From Hydractinia symbiolongicarpus (taxonomy: Eukaryota; Cnidaria; Hydrozoa; Anthoathecata; Hydractiniidae): 64,000 bases of DNA. The stretch is from contig NC_079883.1 in NCBI RefSeq assembly GCF_029227915.1, positions 21,080,001 through 21,144,000 of the forward strand, in the 5' to 3' direction. Made by a program: the position numbers and the translations under genes. The first letter of the stretch is position 1, and every line of letters begins with the position of its first letter. Under the pieces are notes generated by a model. It ran no database searches. It saw nothing but the letters and a program-made list of their open reading frames with translations, and was not told where the DNA came from. Of the stretch, positions 1-12,571 are shown piece by piece.

Positions 1-329
1 CTTTAATAACTTAGTCCTAAGACGATTCTAAATATTGAGAAGTTTAAAACGTGGCAGCGAAATTCAATATAAGCCGTCTGTTTCTTTATATTTTAAGGTC
101 CTACCTCAGTTGAGGCTTACGCGACAGTAGAAAATTTTGAAATTTTAGACTTTTATTTTTTGCCAACTCAACCCTGAATAAACCTCCTATACGCACAAGC
201 CCGTGCCCGTAACTGTGCATGGACAAAAGCTTGTGTTAGAGAAGTAAGAAAATATAGCATCTGATATCACCTTAGGTTACAATCTAAGTTACAACAATTG
301 TATTCACATGGTACATAGTAATTATCGAC

Positions 330-1055
330 TAGTAATATAAACCCGCGGAAAAATCTACCTAAAATTTTATGTGCTTCTTTTCACACAGGTTTTTTTGTAA
401 AATAAAATCAAACTTTTTTAACGAAATCGACAACAACAATAAGAATATTTAATTGCCCGTGACAACAAAGCAGTTACTTTTCCTGTGGTTTTAAATATAA
501 TTAACTTTGCCGGTCACAGATGAACGGACTCGTTGTATTAACAAACTACAATCGTGGTCACAATATATTGGGACCAGACAACAAATTTTGCAGTTCACCA
601 CCACAAGTAATTGCGTAGGCTCATTCTATATTAGATTCACACATCTTGAACTTGTCAAATTTCTTAAAATGTGCTAATTGTTGCTGACATCAGCAAGGCC
701 ATTAATCACGAATTTCGGGGCCTTCGTAGTCCCCGACGTGAATTTTATAGGTGTGCGGGCGTGCTAAAGAATGTAACTAGCAACTTTTCAACGCTCTGTG
801 CCTGGTCTACTTGTGTGCACATGTAGCGACTTTGCAGCCTGCCGGCTGCAGAGCATTGACAGTTTGACTGTTTTGTCCATGTTTGGATAATCAATAATCA
901 ATTAAAACTTTTGAACGAAATAGAAAACGTTAATTGCCTGTGACTTTACCGTACAATAACTTATATGAAAGCGCTCGTTACGGTAAATTTAAATTAGTAT
1001 CCAATAAAATTCTACTTCGCTTGTCGCAGACAGACGGACTGACTCGTCGTATTAC
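330..1055 (-). repeat. Degenerate Helitron-like repeat copies
   Basis: The stretch holds two eroded copies of a module that also appears, better preserved, at 59216-59713. Shared pieces in order are a CCCGCGGAAAAATCTACC-like remnant of the terminal hairpin (about 343), ATTGCCCGTGACAACAAAG (about 452) and a CAGA(C/T)GAACGGACT block (about 517 and 1027). The orientation matches the array at 59 kb, with the element reading on the minus strand. Similarity was judged by eye only, so boundaries are approximate. Confidence 0.35.
645..775. repeat. Dispersed repeat, partner of 23765-23950
   Basis: This shares TTGAACTTGTCAA, GCTAATTGTTGCTGAC, a GGCCATT block and GGGCCTT..G..CC.GACGTG(A/G)ATT, in the same order, with 23765-23950. 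Colinear blocks with different spacing indicate an old interspersed repeat. The class is unknown and no terminal repeats were seen. Confidence 0.5.
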
Positions 1056-2401
1056 TATAATTTATTCAGTGCATATTGATTCATAGAGAAGAAACACTAA
1101 ACAGAAAAAAATATCGACACATGGTCATAACACTGGTCTTTAAGATTTTAAGCGCATAATTGAAATTCCTGAAATACTGTCTCCATCTAAATTTTTAGTT
1201 TTCTGACATGAGGTTAAGCATGCTTGACTGGGCCCTTGATGTTAGTATTTTTCGGTCTTGCCAACGATAGCAAGAAAAGTTTTCTAGGGAACTATAGAAT
1301 GTTTTCAAACCTTTATGATGCAAGACTAACAAAGCCATGAGTTTTTTTCACACGTTTTTATAAACATAATTGATAAAGAACTGCTTCTATTCCACATGTA
1401 ATATCGTATAGGGAGAGCTGCCTATCAATTTTTTTTATATTTAATCCCATTGTTCAATGGAAGTAATCAATTTCATGTTGATTTCAATTATTCAAATCGG
1501 TCAAGCATAAATTTATTTGGTGTTTTAAGCCTAATTACTATACCTGATTGCTTATAAAAGTATTTTAAAATGATTGACGCGGGAATTTAGTAAACATTTA
1601 CAAACGCATGTGTATTGAATTATAATTTCTGCCTCATGATAAATGCTAAAGAAACGTTAATTTATAACAAACATAATCGACTGTCAGTTCTCAAAAAGAT
1701 ATCAGTCCATCAATACTGAAAATAATGACGTTTAACTCTTGGTAAATAAACAAACTATTATATCTTTTCATTGAGTATTCTTTCTTTTTCTTTTGATCCG
1801 TACGCTTTTGTTTGTCTACGAAACGAAAAAATTACACGCAAACTGTCATCCATGACCTTTCTCTTTACTTTTGTTTGTCAAATATAACTTTCTTGACAGT
1901 AGAATGCATCTATTTTTGTTGAAACATGTTATCTAACTTTGCACGATGTTTCGGCGGTTGAAAATAGCTATATCATTGAATGCTAAAAGTTGCAGGTTTT
2001 GGTTGGCGAGTTTAAGCTTACTTATGAGAAAATAGGCCCTCTGCTGACATCAAATAAACATCAAGTCATTTTGTAAGCCGTGTTAATCTTTTTGTTTTAT
2101 TGTAAAGTCAACAGAGGAATATTTTTATTGACTTATTGATCGCAAATAATTAATGTTTAAAAAAGAAAGCGATATTTATAGAATGTCATTTTCCCGTTTC
2201 ATCTAAAAGTAATTAAGTCATTTATTGACAAACGCGATTTAGGAAAAGAAGTGAAAAATATAAAGGAGAAGAAAAGGTATTATATGCAAGTTAACACATT
2301 AACTACATCATTATCAAAACTGATTCCTATTGAGTTGAAACGAATTAAATAGTAATTATTAAAAGATTGTTAAAAGCAAATAAATCAAATAAAAAAAACT
2401 G
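1056..2401. other. No gene seen; upstream region of the Barx-like gene
   Basis: The sequence is AT-rich and has no ORF of note, clear repeat ends or recognisable exon. It lies directly upstream of the homeobox start codon, so it probably includes the promoter and 5' UTR. No specific TATA element or other site can be supported. Confidence 0.4.
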
Positions 2402-5400
2402 ATGATGTATTGTCAACCAGAGTTTAGTTATCATATGCAACCGGAATATCAACAATTTCAGCAACATCTTCAATATCAAGGAAATCATCTCCAGGAGTAT
2501 CAGAATGGAGGAATATCACCTTACAGCCCTACCACACCTTCAGATAGACCATCGCCTTCCTTTCGAATTGAGGATATCTTACTGCAGAATAAGGGTGGTC
2601 CAACGCAGCCATATGGTAATGTGTACCCTATAGATCAATCTTATGCAGCTTTTCAAAATGGAAATTTAACGCATGGTTGCATTGGTGAACGAGAATACGA
2701 AGGTATGGTATATCAAGAGTTCGTGATTTAATATTCTGCTAGGAATTTCTAAAATCTGAAATTTTCTTAACATTAACTACTTTCAATTGCGGGAGAAAGA
2801 AAAATGTCTAAGTACACTCTGAATGAAAATAGAAAATCTTTTTTTTTTATTAATTCTGCCTTTGATCCTTAAATATTTATACAGGCAACAAATGCCTTTT
2901 TTCTTCAAAAGAGCATATTAATAAGAACGTTTCAGAAAATGTTTGTGTAAATTTAAGAAACTCGCTACAAGCCCGTGGAAAAATCCACATGTCGGATAAT
3001 CAAGTCCACGTGAATTGACATGTTGAAAAATGCACGTGAATTGACATGTCGGCAGCTGGCACCTTTGGCTGGCAGACAGGCACCAAGTATTAGACTATAC
3101 ACTATGGATCTATACGCAAGGCACGTTAAAAATACGGGTTGTCATTATGGTGTACTATTTCTACGGTGTTGTTCAAGTTTTAATAATTATTGTTATTGTT
3201 GTTGTTGTTGTTTATGTTGTTGTAGTTGGAGATGTTTCTTTTACAATTTCTTAAGCGTATCTGTCTAGCTAAACACTTTACTTACATTCACCCTCCTCTG
3301 TGTTTATCCCTTTGAATATATATTAGGATTAGCACTTCCAGTGAGTTATTTACTTGCACTGAAAGAAGAAATAAATAGTATAAATAAATAAATAATATAT
3401 GGCTATTATTATTTTGTTTTAGTCAGAGTTAGTTTTTGTTTATCTTTCACATAAAAAGATATAGTAGATAATCGAAGAGGCTCTAAAAAATAAGAAATAA
3501 TACTTTCTGTTTTTATATATATATTGTATATATATATAAAGTCTGTCTATTTTCAACATAATAAAAGAGATATGAGATTTTATTGACCTCATTATGTATG
3601 TAAATGTATGCAGACATTAAATACACTCCTGTGTGTTTTAAAGCTGCTATAGTATGTAAGGTTTTATTTATATCATGTAGGACATAGGTTTGCTAAGGTA
3701 GCTATAAATGATTTCATTTTATCCTCACAAAAAGCGATTGTTGTTATTGTGAGTGTAGGAAATGATAGGGTGGTACTTAGTCTTAGAAAGTGTCTGGAAA
3801 AATAGACTAATGGTACTATAGGTAGATATAGAAAAATTGGTAAAATTAATCAGACTCCGTAACTCAAAGTGTGTAAGTCTGAAATAAGCTTTAGACACTA
3901 CTCTTTCTAATAGAAACGTCAGATTAAATCCAATTTTCTTTTTCAGAAAGATAGAGCAAAATACCAAGAGTTACACAGTTTGTTTAAAATTTCTGTATTT
4001 GCATTCATGGTGTAGGACTAGTGACTTTCAAAAAAGTGGAAATTTAAGCCGACGATAATTGACCTAATAATAAACATTTCTTCTGTCTGCCTGATATAAT
4101 ATTTGCATGACATTAAATTTTTCTTTAGGCGAGATGATTTTAATTGATAAGACTTGATTGTAAAAACTCATTAAGCTACCAGGGGCTTTTTTTGTCAGAC
4201 ATGAAACCATGAGGGTGGCAGTTTATTAAAAGGGGGCTGGGCTTAGTAGAATGAACATATACTTTCGATGTCACAAAACAATAACTAACAATAACAAAAT
4301 TAAATCTAAAGAGAAAAGATTTTTAAACTGTCTCTTAGAACTTATGTGTTGGTCATGGTGGTAAACTTATGAATTACGCAAATTGAGCAGTTATTACGCA
4401 TAATAACCCTTACCCTAACCAATATACATGATATCTGGGAAAACACGTGATTCCCATTTCATTATTCCCCGTAACATATATATTGTCGTTCTACGATAGT
4501 TACTCGCATAAAATATGCGAGCGTTATCATGGAATGTTTTTCTTAATAGTAAAATCACAAAACGTTCCAGACAAGCTATGAGAATGTTTAGTCATCTGAA
4601 AAATTGTGAAAAATACGCTGGCTTTCACAAAATCATGAAAAGTAACGCGAAAAACACCCTTTCGTTATAGATAGCTAATACTCCGTTCTTTTAACTATTT
4701 TAATTTGTTATCGCCTGTTAATTTACTTGGGTTATTAATTCCACCTACATTAATTGTCGAAAAACTTGTTTGTAAAATAATTGAAAACAAGCTCTAATGC
4801 CAACACGCGATAATTTAGACGGTGCTAAAGTTTAAAGCATAATGTCGAGATTATCAAATCCTAATATATATGATTTTGCAAATGCTTTTCTGCCTACTAT
4901 AGAACTTAGTAAAGAATTTCTGATTCTTATAAAAATCTGGTCTCTTTTGTCTGACTTGTCTCATAGCTTTTCTCCAAAATACCCATAACAATTAGAAGTG
5001 TAATTTTTTTTTGTGAATGTTTGAAAGTCTTTTGCAAGTATTTAATATTATCTCCAACTCGCAAAAATTAATAGCTACTCGTTATCCTTTTAAACATTCA
5101 TCCGCGAGAATTAATATCCGCTAGATACGATATTTTTTGACCCGTGAAATTAAGTAGCTGCGAAAGTTATTACCATTAAGGTAGACCTTTTAATTTGCGA
5201 TTTAGAAACGCAAAGTCGCTTTATTTGCATTCTTATGCTGGATCTGAATGCTGGAAAAGGTTTGCCATAGGACGTAAGTTTCTACTTGAGGTAATATAGC
5301 TACTTTGACAGTTTTGACCCTTTCTAATTTTAACCAGCGTCAGCTATTGCATAACCTCCTCTCCTGAGATGAGAAACATTCGTTTCACGCCTTGTCAATT

Positions 5401-7681
5401 ACGTACAACTTCTTAATTTAAGTTACAAACAAATTACCCATTGGCAAAATCTGTAAGAAAAACAGGTTTTACCAAAGAGGTTGAATAACTTTCATGCGTT
5501 GCCTAATTAAAATTTCACGATTTGTCGAAGGAATAATAAAACTTGCTTAAAAAATACACAAGGCAGCAGAAGTAATAAATAATTTCAAAACAATGCAAAA
5601 TATAAGCTAATGTGGCCAGGCACAAAAAAGGCTGGTGACATATGGATTCCAGAAGTCAAATTATTTTCACAATCTGAAATGATTTTAACTATTTTACAAA
5701 TTAATTTTCTGCTACGCCAATAGTTGTTAATACTTCCATGCGTTTAACTTAAAATAAAATCTAAGTTCTTAATTTTAAATTATTATTTTTAAAAATTACG
5801 TGCGAGCACGTTTTAAACACCATTTTTAAAATTATTACTGTAACTAGTCCCACCATTATGTCCTAAAGCGTGATAACAAAAAAAGAATTTGTCATTGCAT
5901 GGGACAAACGTTGTGACTTTTACAATCCGTGAGAAATTAACTTTCACTTAATGTTAGTTGACTTCCGGTCAAGTGTGGAACGAATACGTGAATCGGTGTT
6001 CTTGAGATTTTATTGCTACTAATAAATAGGTTGTTATCCTTACTTTAATGTTATGGTACATTGTCTATAAGTTCGTAGAAAAAACTATAAAATCAGGGAA
6101 TACAACACATCACCAGATGGAAAAATACCCATCAAGAATATAATTGTCATTTTTTTAATAGATTTACCCTCGAATTTAAGATCGAAAAGTGACAAGAATG
6201 TTTCTCATGAGATGGATAACACAGTATACATCCACACAAATAAATTCTTTTTGTTTGTTGTAAATCAAAGTATTCACACTTTAACAAATTTAAAAATAAG
6301 CATCGGAAAATAGGTAATTTGGAGTTAAAACTGTGACTTGTTTCAGCTGAAGCGTGTCAAGCCTGCTTTGATTAGTTTTATGTTTAAAACGAGCTTTATA
6401 AAGTCTTAAGGCCTGACTTTAATGCTACAATTTTTCATTTTTTTAAGAAGTTTTTTTATCGCTCTGCTTGTTAGTTTCGTTTTGTTTTCTTTCGTTTTCA
6501 TTCTACTGATGTCGTCGTTTCAATTTCAATATTTACCTATGCAAAATAAAAAGACTAGAAATTATTAGCTAAAGGGCGTTACAATAAAGACTATTTAGAA
6601 AAAATTGGAAAATTTTCAAAATCTTTTAGGGATTACTTTCCCTTTTTCTATGTTTAAACATGCACCGCAGATTTCGTTTTTTATCCTTTATTAAGAATAT
6701 AACATTTTCTGTCTCCGTATTTTTAATAGCGAAAGAATTAAAAAACAACAACTTGTTTACAAAGTATAGAAACTTTCACCAGCATAAGGCGCGAATTGAT
6801 GTTGATACAAAATTTCGCTACAATAAACTTTTGGAAATTTGGCCATATCTTACATATTCGCAAAAGTTTTGCTGAATTTATTCCTTATGGATTTTATTTT
6901 GGATGAAGATTTTATTACTTTATCAATATACGATTGTTTATTTGTGTCATGCTAATCCTATCTTCTTTCCTCATAGGTAACAATCCTTCATTAAATCAGC
7001 TTCCTATTTACTTCCGGTTGAAATCCACTCTTCGCACAGCAAGTGGGCGCAAATGTCGAAAACCACGTACAGTGTTTTCCGAACTTCAACTTTTGATTCT
7101 AGAACGAGAATTCAGTGAACATAAATATTTATCAACTCCACAACGAACCAAGTTAGCAGACAGACTGGGATTGAATCAAACACAGGTATACTAGTTATGA
7201 CATTTGCATACATCCGAAAGGTGATTTTTTCAAGGTGATTGCCTTTAATTTCACATTATGTCATATAGAAACAAAAGCTCTTGTTGACATGTTAAATGTT
7301 GTAGCGAAATACGATTTCTTTTTTCTGGCTTTCATAAGCAAAGCATAAGCTACTTTACCTTTCAAACAGGTGTAAATGCGCAATAACACCTTGGGACCAA
7401 GACTAGGTATATAAACTTGAATAAACCTCTTAATGAATTGAATTTATTCTCGTTGTAAACAAGTCTGTTTTGTATAATATGGTATGCTTACAGATAAAAT
7501 CTTAACTTAGGTAAAAACTTGGTATCAAAATCGTCGTATGAAGTGGAAGAAAGAAACTAGCGAGTGCGATGCTAGCAAAACTAAACACATCGAAACAGAA
7601 GATTTGCTTCTAGATAATAGTAATAACCCCGAGCAATTTTCAACCAATCGCATGAGCGATAGAATCACGTGTTCTTCGTGA
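2402..7681 (+). CDS. Barx-like: Barx-like (Bar-class) homeobox transcription factor, 3 exons
   Basis: Predicted nuclear DNA-binding protein of 226 aa. Coding exons are 2402-2702, 6977-7185 and 7511-7681; both introns begin GT and end AG, with phases 1 and 0. Residues 54-61 (FRIEDILL) form an eh1 motif, the docking site for Groucho/TLE co-repressors. The homeodomain covers about residues 127-186: RKPRTVFSELQ in helix 1, then VKTWYQNRRMKWKKE in helix 3. Thr47, Gln50 and the NRRMKWKK ending fit Bar/Barx proteins better than NK or Antp classes. The second intron cuts the homeodomain at position 44/45, a common site. The N-terminus is rich in Gln and Tyr. The ATGATG at 2402 was taken as the start because it opens the frame. 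The gene looks intact. Assignment to Barx rather than another Bar-like group rests on motif resemblance, without a tree. Confidence 0.85.
2703..6976 (+). other. Barx-like intron 1 (about 4.3 kb)
   Basis: The intron starts GTATGG and ends TCATAG. It holds a TTG-rich microsatellite (about 3180-3230), a TA-rich stretch (about 3513-3540), and at 2966-3049 a CCCGTGGAAAAATCCAC hairpin remnant followed by two direct copies of CACGTGAATTGACATGT (3007-3023 and 3033-3049). No coding sequence is convincing on either strand. The length leaves room for enhancers, but none can be named. Confidence 0.6.
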
Positions 7682-8490
7682 TAAACAAAAGTCAAATAGA
7701 GCATGCTTCGTTTAAACTACACATCAAACGCATGAACATCACAAGAAGCCGTGTTGTAACTTCAAAGAGACAACGCCATTAGAGTTGCGAAAAACAAATT
7801 TAGCGTTAGCATAATCTATATTGAGATGGCGTATGGTTCAATTCGTGATTGACACGAATTTCATTGGCGCTCGAAAGCCGTCCAAGAATGTGTTCTCATT
7901 GCTAACTTCGGACGTGTTAAAATCGACGGCTTTTAAAAAGGACAATGAAATTCTAAGCATTTCGATTGTGCCTTGTACTGACGCTGACGTCATCATAAAT
8001 AATAAAGTGACGTCATGGCGTTTTTCTTCTTAACTTCATTGATGGAGGTTGCTTCGAGATAAAAGAAAATATAGTTTTTTGTTGTTGTATTAAATGCCCA
8101 ACAAAATTGAAGTTACGTTTGTACATATTTGTTTATTAATATTTAGTGATAAAGTTACATAACATAATATATATAGAAAAAAAAGTATGCAAGAAAAACT
8201 AAAAATTGTTGTTCCTTTATTACGATGACCCTCCATGGCTTTCTTGCCATTCTTTCAATTTAAAAGCACTTTTCTTTTATGAATCAAACAGTTTTATTCT
8301 GTATTTTAACACTTCTCTTCAAGCAAACTATAAAGGAATACATTAAACAGAATATCATAATGTATTTTTAATCTTAAGATTATTGTCCACTAATATATAC
8401 ATACTTATATTTTCAAAAACGCGAGCTAACAAAATCAAGATCAATCAGTATTACGCAATAGCGGGAAGCACGCAATGCGATATAAAAAGG
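7682..8490. other. Barx-like 3' flank
   Basis: This non-coding stretch follows the stop codon and likely includes the 3' UTR. AATAAAG at about 8001 is one candidate polyadenylation signal. The paired CRE-type sites are listed separately. Nothing else is recognisable. Confidence 0.4.
7985..8015. promoter_or_regulatory. Twin CRE/ATF palindromes (TGACGTCA x2)
   Basis: Two exact TGACGTCA octamers lie at 7985-7992 and 8008-8015, 23 bp apart (about two helical turns), some 300 bp past the homeobox stop. TGACGTCA is the consensus site for CREB/ATF bZIP proteins. The octamer recurs inside repeats of this window (16634 and 16652), so a chance or repeat-derived origin is possible. Confidence 0.3.
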
Positions 8491-8528
8491 ACGGCGAACC
8501 CGTGGATTTTCCACGGGCTAACGTCTAG
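8491..8528 (+). mobile_element. Helitron-like 3' terminus
   Basis: The hairpin CCCGTGGATTTTCCACGGG is followed by CTAACGT and then CTAG, next to a T. A hairpin shortly before a CTRR end is the hallmark of Helitron 3' termini, and the sequence closely matches the ends of the three copies at 59216-59713, which point the other way. The matching 5' end was not found upstream. Confidence 0.5.
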
Positions 8529-9809
8529 TATTACATAATGAAATTTACAGCCTCCCGCATTAATGTTTTCATTTGCTATTTTCTTTTACAAACATTGTTT
8601 ACATGGCACCCATTAGGCATTGTTTAAATTGGCAACAGGTTGAATTGACATTAGGATAATTTTTGACGTCTGTTCTCTTTGAATGATTAAAAAGTTGCTT
8701 AACAAATTTCATGACGTTATTACATGAACCAAATACAAATTCAATATCGCCTGGGGTTTTTTTCGTCAATAACTCCAACGGAATATTTTCAGCTAGATTC
8801 ATGCGGAATTGTAATGAGTCACGTATCTGCTGACTTTTGCTTCGAAAATACTGGTGTAAAAAAGTAAGGCGATATCATTCAGCAAAATGCTTAAGCGAAA
8901 TGCTTTTTAAATTGACACTGTGCACTTTGTGATGCAAAATTATTTCTCAGCGAGATAGATTGTACTTAAATTTTGTTTCAACATTTATAGCATGTCGAAC
9001 AAACTACAAAATATGAACCAATTAAAGCGTTTCAAGTTTTATATTTCACTGGGTGCTTTTACTAATAATATCTGTCCTTCAAGTTTACCTCTTTTGAAAT
9101 GTACTAACTACACGACATATTTCTAATAAGCAAATGAAATTCGACAAACGTTTTATTTTTTCGTAGAAACTCCTTTTGGCAGGCTTGCATTTCTCTCTCG
9201 AGCTTTTAAGTGAGAATAACCACAACGTTGTAATCTTATTTTTATTATTATTATTATTCCCAATTAAACAAAAGTGAACAGAAGTAGTGTACCAAACGCA
9301 ATCACGCACACAAAAAATCATGCTTGTGGGTCTAATACCACAGTTGGTATGAAACAGTGACAACTATAGTGAACTAAAAGGTACGTCAAGGTATTCCAAT
9401 ATTTTAATACTTGAACAGTTCCTTCTAATATTGGTGTAAGTTATGTCAGGAATATATAAGTCGGTGTTCTTTTTCAACTTTGGTAAAAAGTGTCCTTTTC
9501 TGAGACATTTTACGAAAAGGCGATTTAAGTGGCAAATTAACTATATTGTGCATGAACTTAAAATTTAATCTCATTGACGAAAGATTAAATATATCATTTT
9601 TTCCCCCGAATTTATAAACAATTTGTGGTCATAAGTTATGCGGGTTTAAAGTTAAGGATAAGAATATTTCATTAACGAATTATTTCATAAGGTGTATCTT
9701 TTTATCCTATGTTAAAGAACAACCAGTCCTTGAATCTGACTTGGAACAAAGCTCACTTTAGCAGGTGTTTTTGTTTTTGAGACACATATCCAAGAGAAAA
9801 ATTAATTGT
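8529..9809. other. No gene seen
   Basis: An AT-rich spacer with a (TTA)n microsatellite near 9238-9257. Short ORFs here lack family resemblance and are probably chance. Confidence 0.4.
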
Positions 9810-10543
9810 TTAACCCTATTCGGTCCGGGTTTTTTAGAACATACTATGACCGGAGGGGGGGGGGGGGGGGGGCTGATTCCTCAATAACTTTTCATAGGAT
9901 TGTTCAAATTGAATCAAACTAGGCACACTTATAGTACGTCATAAAAGGAATAAAATGGCGGCAATAAATTTTTGCTTGCATCAGCACATTTTCTGTCATC
10001 AGAAGCTTGAAAATTGTTAAAAATGCCACTATCTGCTTAAAATATAATTACTTTTGTTCTAGAGCGAATTTTTACATTCTGTTTGAAGTTTCTGAAAAAT
10101 AAATAAAATTTTTTAACATATCTTACGGTTTTTACATGGATCGGATAAAAAATTGCCAAAAATTGTCCGAAAACCCGTTTTTTTTTCGATTTTCGGGTGA
10201 AATTACGTGTCAAAATTAATTAAAATGATTCTTCTTGATGAAAAAAAGTTGTGCTGCAAGTTTCAAGTTTAAGGATAATCCTAACAGGAGTTATTATATT
10301 TTCCCCATTATAAAGATTTCATAGAGATTTTAGGGATAGTTTCGAGTAATGGCCAATATCAAAGCCTCTGAAAGGTATGGGACCTAAAAATTTAGCATGC
10401 AGGTGTCTAATAGATAAATGTTGAAACTCAGTAAGTATCATAGCCATATAAGAAAGCAATCAGGAGTTATTAAAAAAAAACCGTCAGGGGGGGGGGAGAA
10501 ACCGCCCCCCCCCCCCTGAAAACCTGGGCTTTTATAATATTAA
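9810..10543. mobile_element. TTAA-flanked piggyBac-type MITE with poly-G and poly-C tracts
   Basis: The left end is TTAA followed by CCCTATTCGGTCCGGG. A run of 18 G lies at 9855-9872. Near the right end a 10-G run (10487-10496) faces a 12-C run (10505-10516). The proposed right end, TATAATATTAA at 10533-10543, is a degraded counterpart of the clean GGTATAATAGGGTTAA end of the element at 16257. Internal sequence after the G run (GCTGATTCC, then TATAGTACG) recurs at 63558. TTAA duplication with CCC ends is typical of piggyBac. No transposase is present. The left end is solid; the right end is less certain. Confidence 0.55.
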
Positions 10544-11307
10544 AATGAGCTGCAATTAAACTCAAAATCAAATAATACACAAATTTAAAATAAATTCCTG
10601 GAAAAAGTAGCCCTGTCAGAGCATTACAGGATGCATTATTCCAATAAAATCGAAAAACAGGGTGTTTTCTTACGGTAGAACGACTTCGCATGTGAAAATA
10701 TATGAAAATATAAATCAGATTTATATTTTCTTTGAGGTGCATTTTCTTAAAAATACTTTACATTTTTTCACTGACAGTCAATGATTCCATTAATATAGCA
10801 CGTAAGCTCTGTAGAAAATCTAAACCTATTAAAAACTAAAAAGAAATTGCCCTGGCAAATGCACTATCAAAACATAGTTAAAACGGGCTAAAATAACCTA
10901 TTTTTGACAAATTGACCTCTCAAAAAATATTTAACAACCAAAAATGCGTTTGACACTCGTGAATATTAAAATACTATCCTTTGCAAAGTGGAAACAACAA
11001 AAATTAGAAAAAATAGAAAAACCTTACCCCTGACAAAATGCACTTCAAAGTTGATACACTTCGCAACTTTTTTTAAATAATCAACGTAAATAGAGAATTT
11101 CCAAGATAAAAACGCTGTATTTTCGCGTCGTTATCGCAAAAACGTTCTACTTTCTGATAAGTTGAAATTCTTTGGTAGCGCGAATGAGCCGCGCGAATAG
11201 CGCGACCAAGCAATGTAGTTTCAACTTGACAACAAACATAAACAAAAATGGCTGAATATCGGAACAAGCACGTCAAACACGCAATAAAGTATTTTTCTAA
11301 ATTATAA
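10544..11307. other. No gene seen; possible left part of a Harbinger-derived repeat
   Basis: AT-rich sequence leading into the Harbinger fossil at 11308. Around 11151-11210, GATAAGTTGAAAT and GCGCGAAT/GCGCGACC motifs resemble pieces on the other side of the fossil (about 11553-11720), which suggests one element surrounds it. No exact termini were identified. Confidence 0.3.
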
Positions 11308-11532
11308 ATGCAGGTGGCTTTTACTGGAAGGCAAATTATAATTATTTTGCTTTTGAGAAGACGATTCAGACAAAAATATGCTAAGAAGAAGTAAGCCAGA
11401 CGATTTTGGGTGCGCAAGATTTGTTTGGAGAGGAAAACAAAAGCAGAATACCACCTGCTTGTAAATGACATGCGACTATTTGATAGAGAATTCTTTTTCG
11501 GCAAATCTGCCATTATGATTTCAATGTTTTGA
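11308..11532 (+). pseudogene. Harbinger (PIF/HARBI1-like) transposase N-terminal fossil
   Basis: A 75-codon reading frame with one stop (TAA 11392-11394) carries the N-terminal signature of PIF/Harbinger nucleases: an Arg-rich start, then RRFWVRKICLERKTKAEYHL and the following DMRLFDREFFF. In the family this precedes the RMS...F..LL helix and the DDE nuclease core, neither of which follows here. Host HARBI1 and transposon copies share this N-terminus; the stop, truncation and GCGCGACT-rich flanks point to a dead transposon. The long antisense ORF over the same bases is a shadow. Confidence 0.65.
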
Positions 11533-12571
11533 ATTCTTAATAAATAGCGGCTTCTGATTAGTTGAAATATTTTTTATTCGCTTGGTAGTTCAAAAAGTTT
11601 GAACTTCTGGCGACCATTCGCGCGACCAACAGAAGGTTGCGTAAATGTTCAAAAATAGATTTTGCGCATGCTCAGATATCTATTTGCTAGAGTCGCGCGA
11701 CTAAAGCGAATGAGTGGAAACCGGCCTTTAGTTTCGTGCGAGAGATTAACCAGATTGCCTTCTCGTGGGAGATATAGGCATCGAAACTTCTATTTTGTTT
11801 CATACTACAATTATCTACGTATTGTACATTAACAAAGTTATGTTTTCACAAAAGATAATAAGAAAGGAGAGGGTTCATTGCTGCTTTTTTTAAAAAATCA
11901 GAGTTTGTCAATTTTACCCACCCCCTGGTAACATAATTAGGTTTGTCGCAAAGATGCCTAACTAGATAAACTTAAAACATAGCCTTCCACCCTTGTACAA
12001 TTAAAACAAACAAACGGACTGGAGACTAACTTGCGTATGAAAAAATTCTTCCGAAGCTTTTTTGTGAAGACTTTTGCAAAGAAGAGAAAGAGCGCTAGAA
12101 ATTTTATCACAGACCATGCGGGCTTAATTATTATATAACCAGAACGTCACATATAATTATATTTCATTGTTATTTTAACAAATTATAATTTATGCAGCCA
12201 GGGGGTTGGAATAAATAAACGCGAAAAAAAAACGAAAAGCAAAATGTCGCTCCTCGTGAAAACATTCTACGCGACACGGGCTTATGTGAACGCATATTTG
12301 ATAAATCAGTGCGATTATGTGAAAAGGCTATTGCATTATTCAATGAACCTGTGTGGTTATACGGTAAATTCATCCGATTATATTTGTGTGTTGGATTATG
12401 CTATAAACTTGTTTCCTAGTGCGATAAACTCATTCGATTATTCAATAATTTCATTCGATTCGACTAGGATACATTCGATGAAAATTAATTCAAGAAAAAT
12501 ATACACAGAGATCTAAAAATGGTAGGTGACAAACTATTAGCGAGCTAAGTTAGCAAAATAATCACCCCAAA
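11533..12571. other. Repeat-derived spacer
   Basis: From 11553 to 11730 are GATTAGTTGAAAT, CATTCGCGCGACC and AGTCGCGCGACTAAAGCGAATG, a probable Harbinger-type element flank. From 12250 to 12480 is a diverged low-complexity stretch with recurring TTCGATTA-like words. No gene is supported. Confidence 0.35.

Noticed and set aside
8599-8802. 67-codon minus ORF near the Helitron end
   Set aside because: No splice context or family resemblance; length is within chance for this region.
11073-11513. 146-codon minus-strand ORF
   Set aside because: Antisense to the Harbinger fossil at 11308, whose plus-strand frame carries the recognisable motif.
12244-12516. 90-codon ORF
   Set aside because: Low-complexity, derived from diverged TTCGATTA-like repeats.
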